From assembly GCF_964340395.1 (NCBI RefSeq), contig NC_135559.1:3730001-3777500 (forward strand): a stretch of DNA of 47,500 nucleotides, in the 5' to 3' direction. Of the stretch, positions 1-28,741 are shown one piece after another (positions within the stretch are counted from its first letter, which is position 1; every line of letters begins with the position of its first letter). The notes beneath the pieces are model-generated. The model ran no database searches. It saw nothing but the letters and a program-made list of their open reading frames with translations, and was not told where the DNA came from. The translations under genes and the position numbers were made by a program. The DNA is from Glandiceps talaboti. Lineage: Eukaryota > Hemichordata > Enteropneusta > Spengelidae.

Positions 1-512
1 TGTCGTGCATTATAAATTAATATGTTTTCGTTCATATCAAGTGGCCTGTAACACTGACAGTATTTGTATTTCATCTGAAAGCCATTATTAATTAATAGTG
101 ACACAATATACAAACTTAGTTTATAAACCGCTTGGGTTGGCTGAAAACATAAACAACATCAATTAAAGTATATGATGGCGTAACAGGTGGCATAACAAGG
201 GACTCCTCATCATTTTAGCATAGGTGTTGTAATAAATGATACCATCGAGTAACGGGTGGTTACATTTGCCCCAGTAATTAAAAAATTAAACAAGTACATT
301 TTAATTTGCAGTGGTAATCAATCAATATAAAAAGTTTGTTAGAAAATAAAGTTATTCTGTTTGTTCCAAAGTTCATTGAAATAGGAAGTATACCTTCAAA
401 CACAAACACAACATATAGTGTAACGAACTACAGGCTGTATTAACTAAACACCTGAATGTCTTATTTATTTATTTATTTATTTATTTATTTTTGTCGCCCT
501 CTCCTTTTTCAG

Positions 513-3295
513 GTCGATGCCCTACGTATATGAAAGTGAGCTTTCCTACAGAGGTGTTACATTGTGGCACTTTCCTCTAGCAAAATATGCATATGCAAAT
601 GGCACCGAGTATCCACCCAATCAAGGCTTTTGTAAGCCAAAATGTGTTCCATCCGGGTTACTAAATGTCGGAGCCTGTCGGTCAGGTAGGATTCATACAT
701 TTGGTTTCCTTGCATTCAGAGTTATGTATGACATGTTTTGAAAAAACAGGCCACGGGTAGACAAATAAACCATGTCTTTCCACAATATCGCGACACGTTT
801 TCTTTAGCATTCTCTTATTTATACAAAAAGTAAACATTTCAATATAAGCCTTATTGAGAAATTTTCAATTCACCCATTTCTTGGAGGGGAAAAATCATTG
901 AAATATTTAAAAACAGTGTACATATATGCAATGTATCGTACTCTACAATGTGCGTCTCAAGGGAACCATCATTACAAACTAAACATTTGCAGAATTTTCC
1001 ATTAGGTAAATATTGAATTGAACCTACAAGTAATCCCATCATGCTATCGTTTGCGTACGATTTTCTTCACATGAATCTTTCTCGTTATCATGATGATAAC
1101 TAATACCACAACTCCCATATTTTCCAGGTCATAGGCTGCAATATTTCGTTAATTTTGTCCTTTATTGCTTTATTTCAGTTTGCGTATTTATCATTTTGCT
1201 CTCTTATTTATTGTTTGTCCCTGTTTGTGATTGATTTATGCGATGTGATACCACAGGTGCACCAATGCAAGTATCCAATCCACACTTCTATGATGGCGAT
1301 CCTATGCTAGCCGAGGCTATTGGTGGTTTAAAACCTAGTCGAGAATTACACGAAAACTATATGGATGTTGAACCAGTAAGTAATATACAGTGCAGCATTA
1401 ATATGTTTTATTTGTTTCCGTTATTCGGAGAAGGGATTAAGTATTTGTTAAACGCAACGAATCCGGTGCTATATATGAACGAATTGAAGTTCATTTGTGA
1501 TTTATAAGGGACAGCTTTAATTTTGTCGATGTATCTACTTTTATATTGTCTTTGAAAAGTCAGTTGTTCTACCAACTTGCAAGCTGTCATATAATTCAAA
1601 TCCGTCTGTGTGTTCAATAGTGTGCAATACCTTTGGCTTTCTTTCTCGGTGTATGTATTGGATTATATTATACCAGTATATTGATGGCGCAAATCGAGAG
1701 ATCTGATTGGTCTAGACATCGAACTGGCGCGTCTAAAATGAGCGATAATGCACAGTTGGCACGCGTCCAAATTTTGATGTTGACTGTTTGTCTACGAATG
1801 TTCTGGTCCAACTTTGTATTGTTAGCTCCACAAATACTTGCAAATAATGATATGGCATGATGACAGTGACAGGGTAAAACTCAGTATGTTTACTTGTCAT
1901 TGAATATCTGTGTTTGTCATTGAATATCTTCTTGTCATTGAATATCTGTGTTTGTCATTGAATATCTTCTTGTCATTGAATATCTGTGTTTGTCATCGAA
2001 TATCTTCTTGTCATTGAATATCTGTGTTTGTCATTGAATATCTTCTTGTCATTTGAATATCTTTAGTATTTGTTCACTAACTTCATTTATCATGAACATT
2101 CGTGCACATTGCCGATTAAATAATATCTTTACATGTAATTGAATATCTGTGTTTGTCATTGCCAGGATATCTGTTTGTCATGGAATATCTTTATGTTTGG
2201 TCGTATAACTTTATCTATCATGAATATTCGCGCTCATTACTAAATAAGTTTTCTGGTCATCGCACATGACTGGCTTTACGTGTAATTGAGTACAATGTGC
2301 TTGTCATTGAATATACGTATTTGTCTATAGACAATGGAGAAGAAAAACACTGTCTATGGTTTGTCATTAATAGCTATCCTTGTCACTGAATATACGTGTT
2401 TGTCTATAGACAGTGGGGACGTTTGTCATTAATATCTATTCTTATCATTGAATATACGTGTTTGTCTATAGACAGTGGGGAAGTTTTTCATTAATATCTA
2501 TTCTTGTCATTGAATATACGTGTTTGCCTATAGACAGTGGAGAAGAAACACTGTCTATGGTTTGTCATTAATAGCTATCATTGTCACTGAATATACGTGT
2601 TTGTCTATAGACAGTGGGGACGTTTGTCATTAATATCTATTCTTGTCATTGAATATACGTGTTTGTCTGTAGACAGTGGGGACGTTTGTCATTAATATCT
2701 ATTCTTGTCATTGAATATACGTGTTTGTCTATAGACAGTGGGGACGTTTGTCATTAATATCTATTCTTGGCATTGACTATTTTTCAGCTAATGGGTATGC
2801 CATGGCGTTTTGCAGAACGATTACAGTTAAATATCTTTGCCGAAAAGGTGGACAATATCAAGTGAGTTACGTAGTGTTATAGTAGTTGCTATGGTTACCC
2901 TCATTACTCTCATTAGTACTCTCAATTTTGTAACCAAGAGTTTCATATGCCCAATCGTTGCTTTTAAATATGCATACTAGTCCGATGTATTCGGATTTGC
3001 AGAGGATATGTATGCATGCAATATCCAAGAGGTAATAGGGGTGTAATAGGGGTACGTACCATCTTTAAGTTGATGTGTGCCACCACCGGTAGTCGAGGCA
3101 AAGCACTGGATGACTATCTCTAAATTTGCGGAAAGGGAGATTAGACAGCGCCCACAACGGCTGATCTGTCAGTCTAACTTGGAACCAATTTTTTTTGTTT
3201 TAATTATCTAAAAAAGCTAATTTCAAAAGAATAATGAGTTCAAATGGTGAATTAACAGCTTTGGAAGTTTGGAAATTTATCTAATTCATTATTAT

Positions 3296-3333
<38 letters not shown>

Positions 3334-6300
3334 AATGTAGTTTAGTGTTATATATATTTATAATTATCTATTATATTCAATACATGTATCTGCAGCCTTG
3401 GGGAGATTGGGACCCCTGTACGTGTCACGTGTTCGTCTATGGTAGAGTTCAAAGATCGCAGATATGTCCTCTAAACAACAAACGCGTTGTCTTAAAGAAA
3501 AGTGTCTTCTTACTCATAGGGGCACGTGTAGTGCACGTGTTTTCTTAGATTGTTTTCCTTGTCTCCAGGCTAAATATGTCCTGTTTTGATTTGAATAGAT
3601 GTCCCTACCTGTTAGTACAGGGTGTATATTGATACATTTGTAGTAGCAGGATTCGTGTGAAACAACAATCTAAGTAATAATACGGGTCTCTGTGAGTGAG
3701 TATCAGTTTCAGTCTGCATGCCGATTGGTATGCAGTTACAGATTGGTTAGAACATAGATGCATTAGCAATGATGTCGATGCGTGTGAGCCAACGTTTATG
3801 ATAATAGCATGGAATAGTAATGGTGGGTTCTCTTTCCCACGTGCCGTTATTATCATGTATTACGTAAGAGAAAATTCAAAAGTACTGTAGGTCACGATCG
3901 GTAGGTCGATCAGGCCCTGAATGGCAGAACGGCTCAACTCAACAGGGAGCATAGGATTAAATTAAAGCCTTCACATTGCAACCTACATCCTACCAGGTCC
4001 CCAATTATACAGCTGGGTTATCTGAGTTTATCAGCTTTGCATTAATTAGTAGCTTGCTAGAACAAACTCACTATTTGCCCAAATTAACGCATTATGCCGT
4101 GAGTGTAAACATCTACCGATCCGACTAATGGTAATACACATCCGTGTATTACTAATTACTAATTAGCTAATAATTAATGCAAAGCTGATAAACTCAGATA
4201 AGACATTGATATCAGGTAGGAAATAGAAAACAACAGTGAGAGGAAACAGTATTTAAAACTTTATTTGAAATATACAGAAAATAATATTAGAAATCCGGAA
4301 AATCGCGAGTGCAAAATTGATTATCTGTCCTTTACCCTGTGCTCTGAGGCGACATAAAATAGTAAATTTAATAAGCTGGATTTGGGACTCCATTCACACT
4401 GAATTTTTGTACCTGGCACAGACCACATACCAAAGTCATCCAATATTTGCATAACCTTAAGTACCAATCATTTAGCAGCAACTGTCAGACTCATGACTAT
4501 CGTCCCTAATCTTTTTATGTATGCCGCTTGGTTACGAGTCTGGCAGTGAGACTGCCCACCCTGGATGTCTCCGTATCTAGCTAGAAAACACTCCACACCA
4601 CCATAGACCCTACACCTACCCTGGTGTAGGGTCTATGACACCACAGACTAGAAGACAAGTACACTCTAGACCCCATTGTACCTGTTAATCTAAATTTAAC
4701 CAGATTATGAGACAACAATAACTGTTCATATTTATTTATTTGTGTTTGATAAGATTAGCGTGCACTGTTCAAGGTTCTTTGTTAATAGTGATAAAAATAG
4801 ACTACATCATGTTGTTCAACCCGGCTGTGATAGCGTGATAGGAATGTCGTATCTACAGAGTAATGTGTTGCTGGCGTGTTCGATTAATGTTCAGTGTTGG
4901 TTGGTTGTCAGTTAGTCTTGCTGCTAGACGTTCGGGCTTTCTTTTGATGCTATAACTATAAGCGAACGAAGTTCGCATGTGATGATGTGAGGGGCTTGAT
5001 CTTCGATAGCGTTGTTCGGCTGTGTGTCGTATTTTATCGGAAGAACACCCGAGGGCTAGCTGATAGACTAGTTGTCAGTCAGAGATTAAAGGGCATTCAC
5101 CAATTCGTTTTAGTTATGGATGTGAAAACGTTATACCACAGACAAAGATATTTTCTGTGTCTATGGTTTATATAGACACAGTGTTGAAATATTGCAAGAT
5201 GAACCCTTATATATTGAGACTACTTGGATAGATATGGTCATTTAGGTATTGTGCATTTTTGTGATTGTTGAATAAACCTGAATTTCACAACAATGTACGA
5301 ATTCTTTAAAATGAATAAATCTCTTGAACTGTGAAAATAAAATATGCGAAAGAGGATAAATCTAAAACTATATTCGACATTTCGATTTTTCAAATATTTA
5401 TTTTTAATTTATTAAGTGTAAGCTTATTTTGTTATTTATTATTCACAGACAAACCGGGGATATCAGAAGTTTATTTTTTCCAGTACTGTGGTTCGAACAG
5501 GCAAGTCAGAAATTATTACAGACCGTCTTCAATTTGTTGATTCTTGTGTCACGTACAGGTGATGCTTTGTGCTATTACCGAGTGGCGTATAAAGAAGTGA
5601 GACCGTGGTACGTGGCCCCAGTATGCCGGTTTCAGCGATAGGCTAACTAGTATGCAACCTGAAGTAAGAATTTAACGTCAGTCGTAGCATGGTTGCGTAG
5701 AGCCATCAGAGTGAAAAATAAAGGCCTGGCTTTGTAGCGAGTGTATTTGTGTGAGTTTACAAAATGCAAAGTAGTTTAGTAAAATTCAAGATGTTTTATA
5801 GATAATAGTGAATTCTGTCATGACTTAAATCTGCGAAATTCACCGGCTAACAAATAATTATGTTTCATTTGTAGAGCGTTTTGGTGACAGACGATATTGT
5901 GGCCCTGTACAAACATGGATTCACTATCCCTGGTATAGTGTGTGGTATCATGCAATATGTCTTCTACGGAGTTGGTGTTATACTAATCGTTGCAGTTGTT
6001 GTCATAGTAATAAGACGGCATCGACGTAAACTAAATGTAAGATAAATTCACTCTATGTAGCAATGCTTTACGCTCTCGTTTCTTTGCAGTAAAATGAAGA
6101 TCTTTTGGCAAGCCAATGAATGTTACCCGTTGACGCGACTGAGGGGGCGCTGTAGAAGGCTAGTGGCATACGACGATGCCCTTCGCATATTCTTTTCTTT
6201 TTTAGAAATCTTAGCATAAATAAATAGATACAGCATGGATATCCTACCTTCCAGCAGAACTCAATATGTTTGTAACGGGAGTTATATTTAGGTCTTGATC

Positions 6301-6750
6301 CGGGGGGGGGGGGGGGGGAGAGACAGCATTCAATTTAGAATATTCGTAAGCATGTACGGCCTGACATATATTTTATCACTACTCTCGGAATCATGACACA
6401 TTATACCCAGACTCTCCGCCACCAGCAGAGATGAAATGAGCCATCAGCGGTGAGGCTGGGTCAACCGAGACGAGGCGTTATTTTACCAACTAACGAGCTA
6501 GGAGACTGGTGTTAATGCCATCGAACGCTTGTGTCGATATTGATAGTATTACTAAGACCAATTACGTTATTTGAAGTAATTTCTCAATACCCCATAAAGC
6601 AATTTATAGACTCAGGTCGCGTCATTTTAAGAGACACAGTATGTTTTTGAGCATTGAATTCCATGTATAACGATTAACACATCTTGTCAATGCATTCCTC
6701 TGCAGTCTGTTTCACGCTGCAAACGTAACTATGACGACATCGTAGAGTAG
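513..6750 (+). CDS. CD36/SR-B family scavenger receptor, 3' part of gene
   Basis: Exons are 513-685, 1257-1375, 2788-2861, 5449-5500, 5875-6036 and probably 6706-6750. All phases match and give about 207 residues. The first exon opens inside a codon after an acceptor, so the 5' exons lie left of the window. Family signatures seen: YPPNQGFC with a Cys-rich stretch and GLLNVGACRSGAP, then SNPHFYDGDP, LHENYMDVEP, RFAERLQLNIFAEKV and QTGDIRSLFFPVLWFEQ. These match the distal ectodomain of CD36, SCARB1 and SCARB2. Exon 5875-6036 encodes a hydrophobic segment (from about GIVCGIMQYVFYGVGVI) followed by the basic stretch RRHRRK, which is the C-terminal membrane anchor and short cytosolic tail. Family members are two-pass receptors or transporters for lipids, lipoproteins and other ligands. 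The intron after 5500 begins with GC. Which paralogue this is cannot be decided without the missing N-terminal half. Confidence 0.93.
1893..2061. repeat. Short tandem array in CD36-like intron 2
   Basis: Alternating units built on TTGTCATTGAATATC, ending in either TGTGTT or TTCT, form a period of about 37 bp. Degenerate copies continue to about 2200, where they grade towards the longer 62-bp repeat further right. Confidence 0.85.
2290..2775. repeat. 62-bp minisatellite in CD36-like intron 2
   Basis: The unit contains TTGTCATTGAATATACGTG, then TCTATAGACAGTGG, then TTGTCATTAATATCTATT. Several copies are near identical from about 2420 to 2770, and diverged copies lie further left. Each unit carries the small palindrome TCTATAGA. 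Some copies carry an inserted GAAACACTGTCTATGG, which can pair with the GACAGTG just before it. The array ends about 15 bp before the acceptor of exon 2788-2861. Confidence 0.85.
3909..4017 (-). repeat. SINE fragment, family 1
   Basis: The stretch around GGGAGCATAGGATTAAA and CCTACCAGGTCCCCAATTAT matches the middle of the complete copies at 15161-15505 and 44457-44778. Both the tRNA-like head and the CGCTTTA-type tail are missing. The orientation is inferred from the complete copies. Confidence 0.75.
4018..4202. repeat. Foldback (MITE-like) element
   Basis: The left arm starts TTATCTGAGTTTATCAGC at 4018. Its inverse complement ends at 4202, giving about 30 bp of near-perfect terminal inverted repeat. 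A second perfect 9-bp stem (gtaatacac / gtgtattac) sits inside at 4131-4152. No coding potential is seen. It directly abuts the SINE fragment on its left. Confidence 0.7.
4602..4637. repeat. Perfect 15-bp-stem hairpin
   Basis: CATAGACCCTACACC at 4602-4616 and its exact inverse complement at 4623-4637 are separated by a 6-base loop. It lies inside the CD36-like intron 3. Confidence 0.8.
5501..5874 (+). other. GC-AG intron in the CD36-like gene
   Basis: The exon reading FPVLWFEQ ends in CAG at 5500 and is followed by gcaagt. The next exon begins after gtag at 5874 and reads SVLVTDDIVALYKHGF. The join is phase 0 and restores the conserved spacing after the family W-x-N/E motif. No GT donor near 5500 keeps this alignment. 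CAG|gcaagt is the strong consensus typical of true GC donors. Confidence 0.8.
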
Positions 6751-6794
6751 CCATCGTGGATATTCCATATGACTGAAAGTTACATGTATTTGAT

Positions 6795-6800
6795 AATAAA
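6795..6800 (+). other. Candidate polyadenylation signal of the CD36-like gene
   Basis: An AATAAA hexamer lies 45 bases after the proposed stop codon at 6748-6750. This supports 6706-6750 as the final exon. The evidence is the motif and its position only. Confidence 0.45.
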
Positions 6801-7536
6801 ATATGCCACATCTCTGTCCTCTTTTCCAGACGTTACTGGATCCAAGCATTCAGACGAATGGTATAGATTCCGAGAAGAAACCCCTCTTAAGCTAATTTTT
6901 AAGACATTCCAAAACAAGGCCTTGCGAGGAGACAGGGTGAAGTAATTACCTAATAAGGGAGGTTTTGAGATGATTTCAGTCGGTGAAATGTTGGCTGATA
7001 TGGCGGGACGACACGTCATATCTTGCAGACTACAATTGCAAATAACGTACAGATTGTTCTATTGATAAGAAATGTATAGATCTGGCACATACTGTCATCT
7101 CGTCACTCTTCTAGAAGTCAAGTTCATCTAAGTTGTCATTTTATCGACTACAAGTAATTGCCCATTTCAAATAGTAGAAGTTCACTTCACAGATGGAGAC
7201 TCAATATTTACAGTACCATGAGAATGGTATTTGTTTTGACAATTGAAGTTGTAGAAATGACTCTTGTGCGTATGAGTATAAAAACAAAGTTTTTAAAAGA
7301 AGTTTTCTCCGAATTATAAGCATATTTCAGAAGTATTATGTCTTTTAAGAAAAACATTTTTTTTTTAATTTGGTAAACTTTAGTGACGTCATTGTATTTC
7401 ATTCATGAGTACTAGTATATATATTTTATATACACAGTGTATGACACTCTCATTTCATCATTTTGATTACACTGGCACCAGTTTCTTAGGAGATTTTTTC
7501 TCCATATTTAGCTCCCAATAAGCACCGTGCGCATGT

Positions 7537-7597
<61 letters not shown>

Positions 7598-7785
7598 TGT
7601 CAGCCTGTGTTCTAGTGGACCTGGCATACTAACAGCAGATATAGAATACAATTTCTGTCTTGTGTATGTGTCTACTTTATTCATTTATAATGACAATTTA
7701 CATTTTCAAATAACAATATTTTACAATAAAGTACATTCTCCTTTTTCCTAGAAATGAGAAAGGGTCTAAAATACAATCTGCTTCG

Positions 7786-8378
7786 GCCATGGACACGTGT
7801 TGTTATTGGCAATAAAAAAAAGAAACTAGTACCATTTGTAACTCTCGTAATATGTGATTGTCGTTTTCACTCTGGAAGAGTCAATCTCACGGTGTTGCCC
7901 TTTAAAAATGATATTGATGATGTATACAGCCATCTACGGCCAACCATATATTTACTTTGTTTTTCTGAGGCAGGAGGAGTAACGTTCATTTCCGACCATA
8001 AATATAACACTCACAGGCAATAATAATATTCTTTGTATTATTTTGGAAGATATTTTATGTGTGTAGTCAACATCAATCAATCTTATCCTCAGCTTTTCGG
8101 ATGTGAAAGAAATTTGGAAAGTTTAATAAAAGAAACGGATTTTCCGTTATTATTTCAAGGTATCATAGTTTTTCTATATTTATCTTTAATTTAATTTTCA
8201 AAAATCACCCGAGTTTCATGGTTCTCTATTAAAGAACTTCTAAATATGATTTAATTGGGCCATGGACACGTGTTACTATTTCTAATACAAAGAAACTGAC
8301 ATTTTAAACTGCAAACAGTCGCAATTTCGTTGTTTTTTTAATTTGTGAAATGGTGTATACTGCCATCTACAGGTGACC
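7786..8378. repeat. Pair of diverged direct repeats
   Basis: GGCCATGGACACGTGTT followed by an AAAGAAACT stretch occurs at about 7786 and again at about 8260. Both are followed about 90-130 bases later by a TATAC-GCCATCTAC block (7922 and 8353). They look like two copies of an old dispersed element. Confidence 0.6.
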
Positions 8379-9424
8379 TTATGTTGATGTTCGTCCTTCT
8401 ATAGGGTGGGTGTTATATAACTTTAGAGCCAATTATATATTGCTACCAATTTACCTTTTTGCACACAAATTTTTTTTTTTTTTTTGGGTGGGTTGGGTTA
8501 TCGGAACCTACTCATTGAACATTTGAGAAGTTATGATTTAACTTAATTTTTAATACCCCAATTGGGGGGGGGGGGGGAGGGGGGCTAGTACATTGTGTTC
8601 TTTCTTTCTGTTGTGACAAGTATAAAGTTTGTCTCAGATTCAGATTTACATTGGAGAACAATTATAATGAGGTCAGTCTCGTATTTGAAAAATCATGATA
8701 ACACCAGAAGTAAAGCAATAAATTAAACTTGTAATTGAACAAAGAGAGAGATGTTATACACATCATGTGACATCCATAGGAACCAAACATAGAGGCACAA
8801 ACAACTTCTTGTCTGACATAGAGGGCAGAATCAAGATCATCACAACATTTACTGCAAATGTTTTAAATCACTGGAACCATTGAGATGAAAGGTAGTATAG
8901 ATCTGTAAGGGATGCCATGATGGGGCGCCCTCACACATCGATGAGAGAGAGGAGGCCCAGGGCAACATGACATATCTTACCGTCGAGATGAAAGGTTGAA
9001 TGTTACATCACTCCTTCACATACACAAGAATCGACACAAAGGCATTTTATTTCTATAACAAACATTTTGTTCATATATTTTCTAGGATTGACATTTTCTA
9101 TGCCAACTTACTGAGGTGTAAAACCATAAAAATATTTAATAGCCAGGGGTATGCACTGTTTATTTCACTCCATGGTATGTACACAAATAGACACAAAGGT
9201 ATTTTATTTCTATAGCAAACATTGCTTTGATATATTTTCCAAGGTTGACCTATGCTTACCCGAGAAATGGGCAGAACTTTGGTAACCGGAATATGATGTA
9301 TTAAAGTAACAGCTATTGTGTCTTGATAAAGTATGTTACTGTTATCTCTACACAAGGCTGTCCGACTGTGCCATTTAAAAACTTTTCAAAGTATAGTGGT
9401 GTTCACATATCTGCCATGAATCTC

Positions 9425-9755
9425 GTGACCATATGGATGAGGATAGGGTATTTATTTTTTATTTTTAATTTATAAAACAATTTTATCATGTCATGGTTTC
9501 TTAAAAAATCACTGTGAAACAACATGGACAAAATCTGTGTTTGTAACTCAATACTTTGCTGAAAAATGTGTAAAATGTTTGTTACTGTATGTATAATAAC
9601 AAACTTTTTACATGTTTAATGATTTGCAATGTACTGAGTTACAAAGGACTTGACATATGTTGTTTCACATTGATTTTTCAAGTAGGAAGTCATGACAAAA
9701 TTGTTTTATAAATTAAAATCCAAAATAAATACCCAATCCTCATCCACATGACCAC
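9425..9755. repeat. Foldback element (MITE-like), copy 1
   Basis: The ends read CATATGGATGAGGAT at left and ATCCTCATCCACATG at right. The inverted repeats run inward for about 150 bp on each side, through AAAACAATTTTATCATG and its complement and TGTGAAACAACATG and its complement. A second copy of the same design is at 45537-45892. No ORF is present, so it would be non-autonomous. Confidence 0.85.
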
Positions 9756-10639
9756 TTTAACATAATAATATCAAGCATTAGTCGGCAAGATTTGAAAAAC
9801 TGTCATCTGCATCGATCTATTTCATTGAATACTTTCTGTCAAAAAATAACAAACTTAAAGTATAAGTAGACATACTTTTAGTTACTTAATGCGAAACAAA
9901 ATGTAAGGCAGTTTTTATAGCATCATCGTAGGAAGTGTCAAATATCACAGCAACGATGACAGAAATTTTACTTATAATTTGGACTGGCTAGTCATCATAT
10001 GCTGCTGCCATACTCGACTCAAAATACTGACTGAAAGAAAGTCACGCTTTACGTACAGTTATGGGGGAAGTCAAGGAGGTCACACACTTGAGGAAATGTG
10101 AAGCTGGTCACAAAATAATCAGATCTGTAAAGGTCGCAGTCTTCACACAGTTATCGTAGCAAGTGTAAAAGTTGGCAAAGTTATCGTAGGGTGTACAAAC
10201 TTCATCACATACTCATAGGAAGGGTCACACTGACATGCAGTCATGTAGGAAGTGTTGGGTCTGACACGTGATAATCCTGGCAAGCTTGACAGTCGACTAT
10301 TGTAAATAGTGTAAAACTTTGACTTGCAGTAATAGTTGGAATTATCCAGCTTTACATGCAGTGGATGTAGGGAAATGTTACACTTGATTTAAAATAGTGA
10401 TGTTAGGAAATGTCTGCTTGACTTGCATGAACAATTCAAATATCAGACTTGACTGCACAAATGAGTACAAAACAGCTTGCAAGTCTAATTTTCCACCTCG
10501 TTGGTTTTTCCCCCCCACATTTTACTTGCATTCACTTTTGTAGTGCGCAAACACTTTAGTATGAACCTTCACAATTAAGAGATAATGGTTTTGATTCAAA
10601 ATAATTCTACTTTTTCAGTCTTTCTCTTAGAACATTGCT

Positions 10640-28498
<17,859 letters not shown>

Positions 28499-28741
28499 TT
28501 TGCCTCGTTATCCTACTGGCTCGTACTCGGTCATATTTTATTGGTTAGTGTAAATCATGTGCTTTGTGATAAAAGAGAATTTTATGCAAATAATCAAAAT
28601 CTTTATTTATTTAGTCTATTTTAATCTTAATTATCACATTAATTTATTATTTGTTTCATTTTTAATAACACTAACGAAAAGGGTTGTGAACGAGGCAAAC
28701 CCCGAAAAACATATGTCATAACATAAGCTTCCGCGTAGACT
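28499..28741. promoter_or_regulatory. Bidirectional promoter between U2SURP and FBXL18
   Basis: Only 243 bp separate the two start codons, which point away from each other. The segment holds an inverted CCAAT box (ATTGG at about 28541), an octamer ATGCAAAT at 28584-28591 and no obvious TATA box near the U2SURP start. The U2SURP start codon lies in AAAATGGCGGAC, a YY1-like sequence common at housekeeping-gene starts. CpGs are more frequent towards both ends. The role is inferred from layout and motifs. Confidence 0.7.

Larger units (their letters stand above)
2862..5448 (+). other. Large intron 3 of the CD36-like gene
   Basis: The intron is phase 2 and about 2.6 kb. It holds a (TA)n tract at 3296-3328, an ORF with a thrombospondin-type-like pattern at about 3394-3500, a SINE fragment at 3909-4017, a foldback element at 4018-4202 and a 15-bp-stem hairpin at 4602-4637. 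Nothing else is recognised in the remainder. Confidence 0.7.
6801..10639. other. Intergenic or 3' UTR region between two convergent genes
   Basis: No supported gene is seen here. Contents are a (TG)n tract at 7539-7596, poly-T at about 8470-8485, poly-G at about 8566-8582, a pair of related copies at 7786-7945 and 8259-8378, a local duplication at 9020-9248, and a foldback element at 9425-9755. The right end must include the U2SURP 3' UTR. No clear minus-strand AATAAA was found close to its stop. Confidence 0.6.

Noticed and set aside
7754-8023. An 89-codon plus-strand ORF in the intergenic region
   Set aside because: It overlaps a diverged repeat pair, shows no recognisable motif, and lacks splice or promoter support.
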